A stretch of DNA of 11,837 bases from NCBI GenBank assembly GCA_027340645.1, contig DAHWQN010000010.1:1-11837 (forward strand), read 5' to 3'. The notes below the pieces were generated by a model. That model was not told where the DNA came from and made no database searches. It was given only the letters and a program-made list of their open reading frames with translations. The position numbers and the translations under genes were made by a program. Source of the stretch: Microcaldota archaeon. GTDB lineage: Archaea > Micrarchaeota > Micrarchaeia > Micrarchaeales > CABMGC01. Below, piece after piece: positions 6,688 through 11,557 of this stretch; position 1 is the stretch's first letter, and each line of letters opens with the position of its first letter.

Positions 6688-7242
6688 TTATGTATAATCA
6701 GCCTGTATTGTAGCTATAAGCTGCGTTATGCTTCCCGGTTTCCCACTCACAGAGAAATTAGCCCACACATAACCAAGAAATTCACCGCTTGACTCGTTGG
6801 CTTTTGTGGCAAGCTGGCTTGCGGTATAGCAATAAACAAGGAATGTGTGGCTTTCTCCAGTGTAAATCGTCGCTCCAGTTCCGGGACTACCCCCTAAAGG
6901 ATAGTAATCTATGCTATTAGTAACGTACACGTTTTTGTACTCAGGCAATGTATTTGATGTAGTGCTGCTTATGTCTGATGAACAAGCGACTCCGTATACT
7001 GTTACTTCAGAGCCCGTCGCTTGCTCAAGTGTTATGTTCAGTACTCCACTGGAGTTAAGCGCAAATGGTCCGCAGGCAAATCCGGAAGAGCCCGCGCAGT
7101 TCTGCGAGAATACGCTCTTATTAGAAGTGCTTATTGTGTACACTGCAGCTATGGCTGCTATGATAACCACTATAGCAATGCCATACGACGCCATGAAGTC
7201 AAGAGCCGCCTGGGCTCTCTTTCCAGAGCTGTATTTTTTCAA
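6688..7242 (-). CDS. Pilin/archaellin-like secreted protein with class III signal peptide
   Basis: A 184-aa type IV pilin-like subunit. The N-terminus is MKKYSSGKRA followed by QAALDFMASYG and a hydrophobic helix (about 21-38): a class III signal peptide expected to be cut before Q11 by an archaeal prepilin peptidase, with the helix packing into a filament or anchoring it in the membrane. The extracellular part has four cysteines (49, 57, 87, 138), likely two disulfides, and five N-x-S/T sequons (N41, N63, N69, N149, N162), so glycosylation is plausible. The start is TTG; its first base follows the last base of the uS2 stop codon directly. Whether it forms pili, archaella or a monomeric surface protein cannot be told. 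Confidence 0.85.
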   Translation of the reverse strand: MKKYSSGKRAQAALDFMASYGIAIVVIIAAIAAVYTISTSNKSVFSQNCAGSSGFACGPFALNSSGVLNITLEQATGSEVTVYGVACSSDISSTTSNTLPEYKNVYVTNSIDYYPLGGSPGTGATIYTGESHTFLVYCYTASQLATKANESSGEFLGYVWANFSVSGKPGSITQLIATIQADYT

Positions 7243-7857
7243 CTACTTCGCCTTTATCTCCACTTTTGCTTCGAAGTCGGAGACCTTGTAGTTGAATTCG
7301 TCGTTTGACTTTATTAAGCCTTTCTCTTTGAGGAACTCTCTTGCCAATAAATAGTAAATGAGCGAAAGAGACCTTCTGCCTTTGTTGTTGCACGGTATGA
7401 CGAAGTCTACGAATTTTATCCAATTGTCTGTATCGCACAGTGCCATAACAGGTATGTTGGTATTGCTGGCTTCCTTGACGGCTTGCCTCTCATTTCTGTT
7501 ATCGCTTACTAATATAATCTCCGGCTCCATGAATCCCTCTCTGTTCGGATTCGTAAACACACCAGGCATTACCCTGCCCGTCATTATCTTCACCTTCGTT
7601 ATCTCTGCGAACTTTGACGCCGCTGTTATAGAATATATTCTTGAAGCTGTTACTACTATATCCTCTGGATTGTACCTTGCCAGCATTTTCGCAGCAATTT
7701 TCAGCCTTTTTTCTATGGTCTGCAGGTCAAGAAGGTATAAACCATCTTCACGGACTTTGTATATAAACCGCTTCATTCCTGGGGTCTTTACCTTTGTGCC
7801 TATATGTATGCCTACTTCTAAATACTCATTCTGATCGACAAGCACTCCGTTTTCCAT
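7243..7857 (-). CDS. rps2: 30S ribosomal protein uS2
   Basis: Small-subunit ribosomal protein of 204 aa, a normal archaeal length. Typical regions are LEVGIHIGTKVKTPGMKRFIYKVREDGLYLLDL (13-45), IVVTASRIYS, FAEITKVKIMTGRVMPGVFTNP, EPEIILVSDN, VMALCDTDNWIKFVDFVIPCNNKGRRSLSLIYYLLAREFL. ATG 7857 has GGTGA at a 4-nt spacing. Only 21 nt separate it from the 3' end of the upstream tRNA-Pro gene, so it has no room for its own promoter and must be read from a transcript that also contains the tRNA. The pilin-like gene begins immediately after its stop. Confidence 0.97.
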   Translation of the reverse strand: MENGVLVDQNEYLEVGIHIGTKVKTPGMKRFIYKVREDGLYLLDLQTIEKRLKIAAKMLARYNPEDIVVTASRIYSITAASKFAEITKVKIMTGRVMPGVFTNPNREGFMEPEIILVSDNRNERQAVKEASNTNIPVMALCDTDNWIKFVDFVIPCNNKGRRSLSLIYYLLAREFLKEKGLIKSNDEFNYKVSDFEAKVEIKAK

Positions 7858-7878
7858 TTATTCACCGTTTACTTAGTT

Positions 7879-7972
7879 TGGGGTCGCCGAGATTTTCAAT
7901 CGCTTCCGCGCTTTTGAACTCGGGTCTTATGCTCCCTAAGCACAGAGCCTAACCAAGCTAGCAGACGACCCC
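7879..7972 (-). tRNA. tRNA-Pro, reads as anticodon AGG, with a 20-nt intron in the T-loop (59/60)
   Basis: The acceptor stem GGGGTCG/CGACCCC is perfect and the discriminator is A. The anticodon arm TGTGC-TTAGGGA-GCATA (one G-U pair) gives A34 G35 G36; G35-G36 followed by G37 is characteristic of proline tRNAs, but A34 is very rare in Archaea. The D-arm keeps A14, G15, G18, G19 and A21 but pairs weakly (G-C, C-G, U-G, with a U10-U25 mismatch). The T-stem CCGAG/CTCGG is split by 7893-7912. The BHB has a perfect central helix TTCA/TGAA, bulges AAA and AAT, and a small CGC/GCG stem with a GGAA loop; removal restores TTCAAAT. CCA is not encoded. A degenerate gene cannot be fully excluded. Confidence 0.87.
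7893..7912 (-). other. 20-nt BHB tRNA intron in the T-loop of tRNA-Pro
   Basis: The minus-strand intron begins AGCGCGGAAGCG and ends GAAAA. The central 4-bp helix TTCA/TGAA is fully paired and both bulges are 3 nt, with cuts after the second base of each. The exon junction and the GAAAA|T end match those of the tRNA-Ala intron, although the intron bodies are unrelated. Confidence 0.82.
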
Positions 7973-7988
7973 TCCCTCATTATTTATT

Positions 7989-8003
7989 CAATATATTATT
8001 TAA
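7989..8003 (-). promoter_or_regulatory. TATA region for tRNA-Pro and the downstream uS2 gene
   Basis: In the 35-nt gap between rpoN and tRNA-Pro the minus strand reads TTTAAATAATATATT, centred about 24 nt upstream of the tRNA 5' end. A transcript from here would begin close to the tRNA and continue into uS2. Read-through from the upstream ribosomal genes is also possible. Confidence 0.5.
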
Positions 8004-8007
8004 ATCC

Positions 8008-8208
8008 TCACTTCCTGCCGTAATTTATTATGTCATCTATAAGATCTACGTGCCCTACAAGCATGCGCCTGCAGCAATACCTCTTCACGTTAAGATCAGC
8101 AAGAACCTTCTTAGGATCCTCTCTCTCTTTGTTCACACGCTTGTCATACTCTTCCCATTTGTCAGCAACTACTTGCCCGCATGAGAAGCAACGTACAGGT
8201 ATCATCAT
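8008..8208 (-). CDS. rpoN: DNA-directed RNA polymerase subunit N (Rpb10 homologue)
   Basis: Small zinc-binding subunit in the D-L-N-P assembly platform of archaeal RNA polymerase; 66 aa, close to the usual length. It shows the diagnostic MIPVRCFSCG (C7, C10) and YCCRRMLVGHVDLID (C45, C46) zinc ligands. Two ATGs are adjacent (8208 and 8205); GTGAT upstream suits either. It starts 12 nt after the uS9 stop, as expected for the conserved archaeal cluster. Confidence 0.97.
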   Translation of the reverse strand: MMIPVRCFSCGQVVADKWEEYDKRVNKEREDPKKVLADLNVKRYCCRRMLVGHVDLIDDIINYGRK

Positions 8209-8220
8209 TGAATCACTTAA

Positions 8221-8802
8221 TCATCTATATGAAGTCTGTTTTCTTGCCCTGGCCTTTGGTCCAAGGAATTTCTTAGGTTCAACACGCCTATGGTCGTCTA
8301 CGAGCAGATTTCTGTCATATGCCATATACTGTGTCTTAAGTGCATCACTCCCTGATGCCTCTACAAGTGTCTTTGCTATTGCACTTCTGGCTGCTTGCGC
8401 CCTTCCGCTTATCCCGCCTCCGCTTACATCTATTAATATTTTCGAGTTGTTCATGATACCCCTGGCCTCGCTCGATATCTTCAAAGGCTCAAGTATAAGC
8501 TCGCGTATCTCCTTTGGCTTGAAAAGGTTTGCAAGTACTCCGTTAATCATTACCTCTCCATGTCCTGATGTCATTCTTGCTCTTGCTATGGCTTCCTTCC
8601 GCTTTCCTCTTGCAACAACTAACTTCTTAACCTGTTTTTTCTTTATAACAGTGGTCTTTCTCTTCGAGCCCCTTTTAACAGTACTCATCTGTGCCTGCGG
8701 CGTTGTTTCTGCATTGAAGTCGCTAAGCGCCTTGTCGAACTCCTTAACGCCTTTTGGCGCCTTGTCATCCACAATGTCTTTTCTCTTTTCATCTTCAGCC
8801 AT
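8221..8802 (-). CDS. rps9: 30S ribosomal protein uS9 with N-terminal extension
   Basis: Small-subunit ribosomal protein whose C-terminal tail reaches toward the P-site tRNA; the canonical ending KQTSYR is present. The conserved core starts near residue 62 (VVARGKRKEAIARARMTSGHGEV) and includes INGVLANLF and the GGGISGRAQAARSAIAKTL region. The protein is 193 aa against roughly 130-135 for typical archaeal uS9: about 60 extra residues, first acidic and then Lys/Arg-rich (KRGSKRKTTVIKKKQVKK). The long start is supported because ATG 8802 abuts the uL13 stop and AGGT lies 8 nt upstream; an internal ATG at residue 39 would still leave an extension of about 20 residues. Confidence 0.95.
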   Translation of the reverse strand: MAEDEKRKDIVDDKAPKGVKEFDKALSDFNAETTPQAQMSTVKRGSKRKTTVIKKKQVKKLVVARGKRKEAIARARMTSGHGEVMINGVLANLFKPKEIRELILEPLKISSEARGIMNNSKILIDVSGGGISGRAQAARSAIAKTLVEASGSDALKTQYMAYDRNLLVDDHRRVEPKKFLGPKARARKQTSYR

Positions 8803-9228
8803 TCAATCAAACCTGTAACCTAATTTTTCTGAAAGTGTTTTTACAGTTATTATGTTTTCGTATACTTCCTCTCCCTTCTTCAGTACATGCTCATCAGGCT
8901 TTGGCAATCCGCTCGGCATACCGATATAAACTCTGAGCCTTTTGTATGCATTTTTGCCTTTTGGGTACTGATAAGGCAGCATGCCACGCACTACGCGCTT
9001 GACAAAAAGGTCCGGCCGTCTCGAAATATAAGGGCTGTGTTCCGGATTGGCCTTGTCCTTGAGTTCAACCTTCTGTTTGTATTTTGTGACGATGTCGCGC
9101 AGATGTCCGCTTATAATTATTTTTTCAGCATTGATTATTACAACATTGTCTCCATTTATGAGGCTCTTCGCAGCATAGCTGGATACCCGCCCCAGAATCC
9201 TTCCTTCGCCATCTATAATCCGATCCAT
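8803..9228 (-). CDS. rpl13: 50S ribosomal protein uL13
   Basis: Large-subunit ribosomal protein of 141 aa. It begins MDRIIDGEGRILGRVSSYAAKSLINGD, with INAEKIIISG, YISRRPDLFVKRVVRGMLPYQYPKGKNAYKRLRVYIGMP and the EKLGYRFD end, all typical of archaeal/eukaryotic L13. The frame extends upstream to 9258, but ATG 9228 matches family N-termini, is preceded by GTGG, and lies 7 nt after the eL18 stop, while the longer form would overlap eL18. Its stop is directly followed by the uS9 start. Confidence 0.96.
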   Translation of the reverse strand: MDRIIDGEGRILGRVSSYAAKSLINGDNVVIINAEKIIISGHLRDIVTKYKQKVELKDKANPEHSPYISRRPDLFVKRVVRGMLPYQYPKGKNAYKRLRVYIGMPSGLPKPDEHVLKKGEEVYENIITVKTLSEKLGYRFD

Positions 9229-9235
9229 GAAACCA

Positions 9236-9580
9236 CTACACAATGATCCGTACGCCATCCTTCTTGAGCATATCCTGCAGTGAAACTATACCGCATCCCG
9301 CGTCCTTCAGCTTTTTCAAAGCGCTGCCTGAATACTCTATTGCACATATGCTGTACTTTCTGTCAGGAACTCCAATTGCGAGAACCTTGCCCGGAACTAT
9401 GATGCTCTCATTGTCTTTCGCATATGCATTGAGCTTGTTTATGCTTACTGTAACGCGCTGCCTTCTTGGAAGTGCAGCATACTTAATGATCATCTTTGCG
9501 AGGCCAGAGTTCTTTTCGCCATGCTTGACGCTGCCTGCTGCGACATTCCATGCATTTATATTGCTTTTTTCTGTTGTCAT
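9236..9580 (-). CDS. rpl18e: 50S ribosomal protein eL18
   Basis: Large-subunit protein of 114 aa, found in Archaea and eukaryotes. Recognisable stretches are LAKMIIKYAALPRRQRVTVSINKLN, IIVPGKVLAIGVPDRKYSICAIEYSGSALKKLKDAGCGIVSLQDML. ATG 9580 has AAGGT about 7 nt upstream. Only 20 nt lie between the 3' end of tRNA-Leu and this start, leaving no space for a separate promoter, so its message must come from an rpoD-tRNA-Leu-eL18 precursor. Confidence 0.96.
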   Translation of the reverse strand: MTTEKSNINAWNVAAGSVKHGEKNSGLAKMIIKYAALPRRQRVTVSINKLNAYAKDNESIIVPGKVLAIGVPDRKYSICAIEYSGSALKKLKDAGCGIVSLQDMLKKDGVRIIV

Positions 9581-9600
9581 TTCATTACCTTTTCTTTACC

Positions 9601-9703
9601 TGCGGGGGGTGAGATTTGAACTCACGCAAGCACTAAAGCTACAGGAGGTCCGAGCACGATGCTCCTCGGTCCTGCGCATTTGACCAAGCTCTGCCACCCC
9701 CGC
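9601..9703 (-). tRNA. tRNA-Leu(GAG) with a 16-nt canonical (37/38) BHB intron
   Basis: The acceptor stem GCGGGGG/CCCCCGC with discriminator A is typical of archaeal tRNA-Leu. There is a 16-nt variable region with a short AGC/GCT stem (class II tRNA), and T-arm GTGAG-TTCAAAT-CTCAC. The anticodon arm folds as a textbook BHB: outer CAGGA/TCCTG, central CCGA/TCGG, bulges GGA and ACC, inner GCA/TGC with a 3-nt loop. Splicing yields loop CCGAGGC: anticodon GAG with G37, as expected for leucine, but with C at position 33 instead of U. The 5' end is 1 nt after the rpoD stop codon and the 3' end 20 nt before eL18. CCA is not encoded. Confidence 0.92.
9648..9663 (-). other. 16-nt BHB intron at the canonical position of tRNA-Leu
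   Basis: The minus strand reads AGCATCGTGCTCGGAC. Both bulges are exactly 3 nt and the central helix has four Watson-Crick pairs, so the boundaries are well fixed. At 16 nt it is among the shorter archaeal tRNA introns. Confidence 0.88.
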
Positions 9704-9704
9704 A

Positions 9705-10277
9705 TTATTTCTTAAGTTCCTTTGTTATCTCTTTGACATCAGCGCTTATTATATCTAACGTCCTTGAGAGTATTTCCGGTGCGGGTATCTGGCCAAAGCT
9801 TTCAATGTAAATTTCGAACTCGTCTCCAGAATCATTGGCCTTGTATGTTGCAAGGCCTGGTTGGAACTTCGAGCTCTTCACTCCAGAGCCGACTATTGCT
9901 TTTGCGTCTAGTCTTATCTTCTGGCCTTCTGCAAGCTTTATTATCGGTATGTCCGGATTTGCCACTTTGACGACCTTATCACTGCTCTTCAAATCCTTGG
10001 AATAAACTGTCTTAGGGCCCTCTTCTGTCAAAGAGAGAAGCACCTCATCACCGCTTTTTGAGTCTTTAGGTGTTGTCACTGGAATAAGCCCTAACCTGTG
10101 CGCTATGTACTCATCAAACATCGCGCTTGTGTTCTCGTAAAAAGTAACCTTGTCTATCGCCATGCACGGCACACTGCTCATCGCGCTTCTGCGCAGAGCA
10201 TTTGCAAAGTTGAACGTAGCTCCACTAACCTTTAGTCTTAGGGCAAATGGGCTACTCTCAAGCACGTTTATCTTCAT
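9705..10277 (-). CDS. rpoD: DNA-directed RNA polymerase subunit D (Rpb3/alpha homologue), form lacking the Fe-S domain
   Basis: Assembly-platform subunit of archaeal RNA polymerase, 190 aa. Dimerisation domain: NFANALRRSAMSSVPCMAIDKVTFYENTSAMFDEYIAHRLGLIPV (about 24-68), the alpha-motif. The middle domain follows (KDLKSSDKVVKVANPDIPIIKLAEGQKIRLDAKAIVGSG), then FQPGLATY and a C-terminal helix. Many archaeal D subunits carry an inserted ferredoxin-like domain with cysteine ligands for 4Fe-4S clusters; here there is no such cysteine cluster and the protein is short. Start: ATG 10277 has AGGT 6 nt upstream; ATG 10283 would place AGGT directly against the codon. It is the first gene of the ribosomal/RNA polymerase cluster, with tRNA-Leu beginning 1 nt after its stop. 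Confidence 0.95.
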   Translation of the reverse strand: MKINVLESSPFALRLKVSGATFNFANALRRSAMSSVPCMAIDKVTFYENTSAMFDEYIAHRLGLIPVTTPKDSKSGDEVLLSLTEEGPKTVYSKDLKSSDKVVKVANPDIPIIKLAEGQKIRLDAKAIVGSGVKSSKFQPGLATYKANDSGDEFEIYIESFGQIPAPEILSRTLDIISADVKEITKELKK

Positions 10278-10328
10278 GGCCATACCTAAAATTAGGCATC
10301 TTGCTTAGCAGGGTAGTATTGCACGGCA

Positions 10329-10345
10329 ACATATATAAATATATT
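10329..10345. promoter_or_regulatory. Shared A/T core promoter between rpoD (minus) and the unknown plus-strand gene
   Basis: CATATATAAATATATTC (10329-10345) can act as a TATA box in both directions. Starts about 25 nt away would fall near 10310 on the minus strand (leader to rpoD about 33 nt) and near 10362 on the plus strand (leader of about 19 nt to ATG 10381). No second TATA-like element is present in the 103-nt divergent gap. Confidence 0.5.
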
Positions 10346-10380
10346 CAGTGCCCTGTTTCTTTGTAAAACACGGTGTATAA

Positions 10381-10998
10381 ATGGATTTTTGGAAGGTATT
10401 CGATGAGGAGTCAATGGGTATGTCCTTTGGCTCCAAGCAGCTAACTCTAAATACAAATCCACGGCATAACCTATCACTCAAGGGCATAGAAGATAGAAGT
10501 ATAGACTTGATTCCGGATAGCTGCGTCTTTATACGTTATTCTGATGAAAGAAGATATATTACTGTAAAGAACCTTGCATTTGATATGCTCATAATACTAT
10601 TCGATGTAAATGCCTCATCTACGGTTGCGTTGAGAACATCAATGGATATAACGAGGAAGGACCTGAGTAAGATTTCCAGGATTATATCAAAGATGAAAAA
10701 TCCCAATATAGAGGTGCGTGTCTTGGGTCTTCAGAACAACCACACAAAGCCCGTTCAGGTGATTTATAAGATTCGCAAGATGCAGAAAGGCATACTCGCA
10801 GAGGCAGATATGTTTGGTGATAATTTACGCCATATAACTATCGATACCAAGACAGGAATGGTATATGATGCGCTTCTTCTGAATCGAGTATACCGGCCTG
10901 GCGAACTGGCAAATACAAACGGGCAAGCATCAGACTCTGGAGCAGTGGCGTTGAAATTCATTTTTCCAGATGAAATACACGCAGGGTCTCATAAATAG
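10381..10998 (+). CDS. Conserved-looking protein of unknown function
   Basis: A 205-aa soluble protein, not recognised. There is no signal peptide or membrane helix and no obvious catalytic motif. The predicted pattern is mixed alpha/beta: strands around CVFIRYSDERRYITVKN and FDMLIILFDV, a Lys/Arg-rich helix (TRKDLSKISRIISKMKN), then VIYKIRKMQKGILAEADMF and a polar C-terminus. The start is supported by GGTG at 10372-10375, 5 nt upstream of ATG, and by a TATA box about 45 nt upstream. Its divergent arrangement with rpoD suggests a housekeeping role, but nothing in the sequence states one. Its last 41 bp overlap the 3' end of the convergent thpR gene. Confidence 0.75.
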   Translation: MDFWKVFDEESMGMSFGSKQLTLNTNPRHNLSLKGIEDRSIDLIPDSCVFIRYSDERRYITVKNLAFDMLIILFDVNASSTVALRTSMDITRKDLSKISRIISKMKNPNIEVRVLGLQNNHTKPVQVIYKIRKMQKGILAEADMFGDNLRHITIDTKTGMVYDALLLNRVYRPGELANTNGQASDSGAVALKFIFPDEIHAGSHK

Positions 10999-11497
10999 GC
11001 CCATCCTGTGTCAGTGTGCTCTTCTTCAACGAGAAAGACGCTACATCAAACTCTCCAAAGTCAATACCCTCATGCTCAATTATCCTGTGCACAAGGTCAG
11101 CCTTATTGGCTTTGCGCACCCGTGCAATTGTGATATGCGGCACAAAGTTGCGCTCCTCTCTTAGATATACTACACGCTTAACTGCAGCTGAAACACTTTC
11201 GTAAAGAGAATCAAGTCCCTCGTTTTTCTGTACTCTGGCAAATATAGCGCTTATTCTGTCTGCGGAGAAAAATCCTAAGCCTATGCATTCCACATTGAAT
11301 GAATGACATTCTACAGTTGACAATTCCTCTTCTATACTGCCTGCCGCATTATTGCTAATATCCCCTAGAAAGCTTATCGTTATGTGCAGTGCATCTTTCT
11401 TCACTAGGCTTATGCCTTCGTAACCGAAGTCCCGTTGTACCAGAACAAGCCGCTCCTTCACTTTATCAGGCAATTCAATTGCAATGAAACATCTCAT
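10958..11497 (-). CDS. thpR: RNA 2',3'-cyclic phosphodiesterase (ThpR/LigT, 2H family)
   Basis: A 179-aa enzyme of the 2H phosphoesterase family; relatives open 2',3'-cyclic phosphates on RNA and can join tRNA halves through 2'-5' bonds in vitro. Both HxT(x) motifs are intact: HITI at 38-41 and HITI at 121-124. The N-terminus MRCFIAIELPDKVKERL is the family's usual start, so ATG 11497 is preferred over the longer frame from 11539. A TATA-like element (GTATTTATTA, about 11519-11528) 26 nt upstream fits a leaderless message. tRNA splicing endonuclease leaves exactly the 2',3'-cyclic phosphate ends this family acts on, and this window is rich in tRNA introns; a link is plausible but not shown. 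Confidence 0.92.
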   Translation of the reverse strand: MRCFIAIELPDKVKERLVLVQRDFGYEGISLVKKDALHITISFLGDISNNAAGSIEEELSTVECHSFNVECIGLGFFSADRISAIFARVQKNEGLDSLYESVSAAVKRVVYLREERNFVPHITIARVRKANKADLVHRIIEHEGIDFGEFDVASFSLKKSTLTQDGPIYETLRVFHLEK

Positions 11498-11518
11498 GAA
11501 TAAAGAACTCTGGCAAGT

Positions 11519-11528
11519 AATAAATACA
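11519..11528 (-). promoter_or_regulatory. TATA box of thpR
   Basis: On the minus strand GTATTTATTA is centred about 26 nt upstream of ATG 11497, the spacing expected for a leaderless archaeal transcript. The same A/T stretch lies about 35 nt upstream of the plus-strand gene starting near 11558 and could serve it as well. Confidence 0.45.
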
Positions 11529-11557
11529 CTAATGCACATATACTAGCCGATGGTTCT

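Noticed and set aside
8030..8818. Plus-strand open frame of 262 aa opposite uS9 and rpoN
   Set aside because: It spans two well-recognised conserved genes on the other strand; its composition is the complement of Lys/Arg-rich coding sequence.
9642..9674. Reading the third tRNA as serine with anticodon GGA using the 3' part of the intron
   Set aside because: It needs a non-symmetric cut, still lacks U33, and the GCGGGGG acceptor stem with A73 is typical of leucine, not serine.
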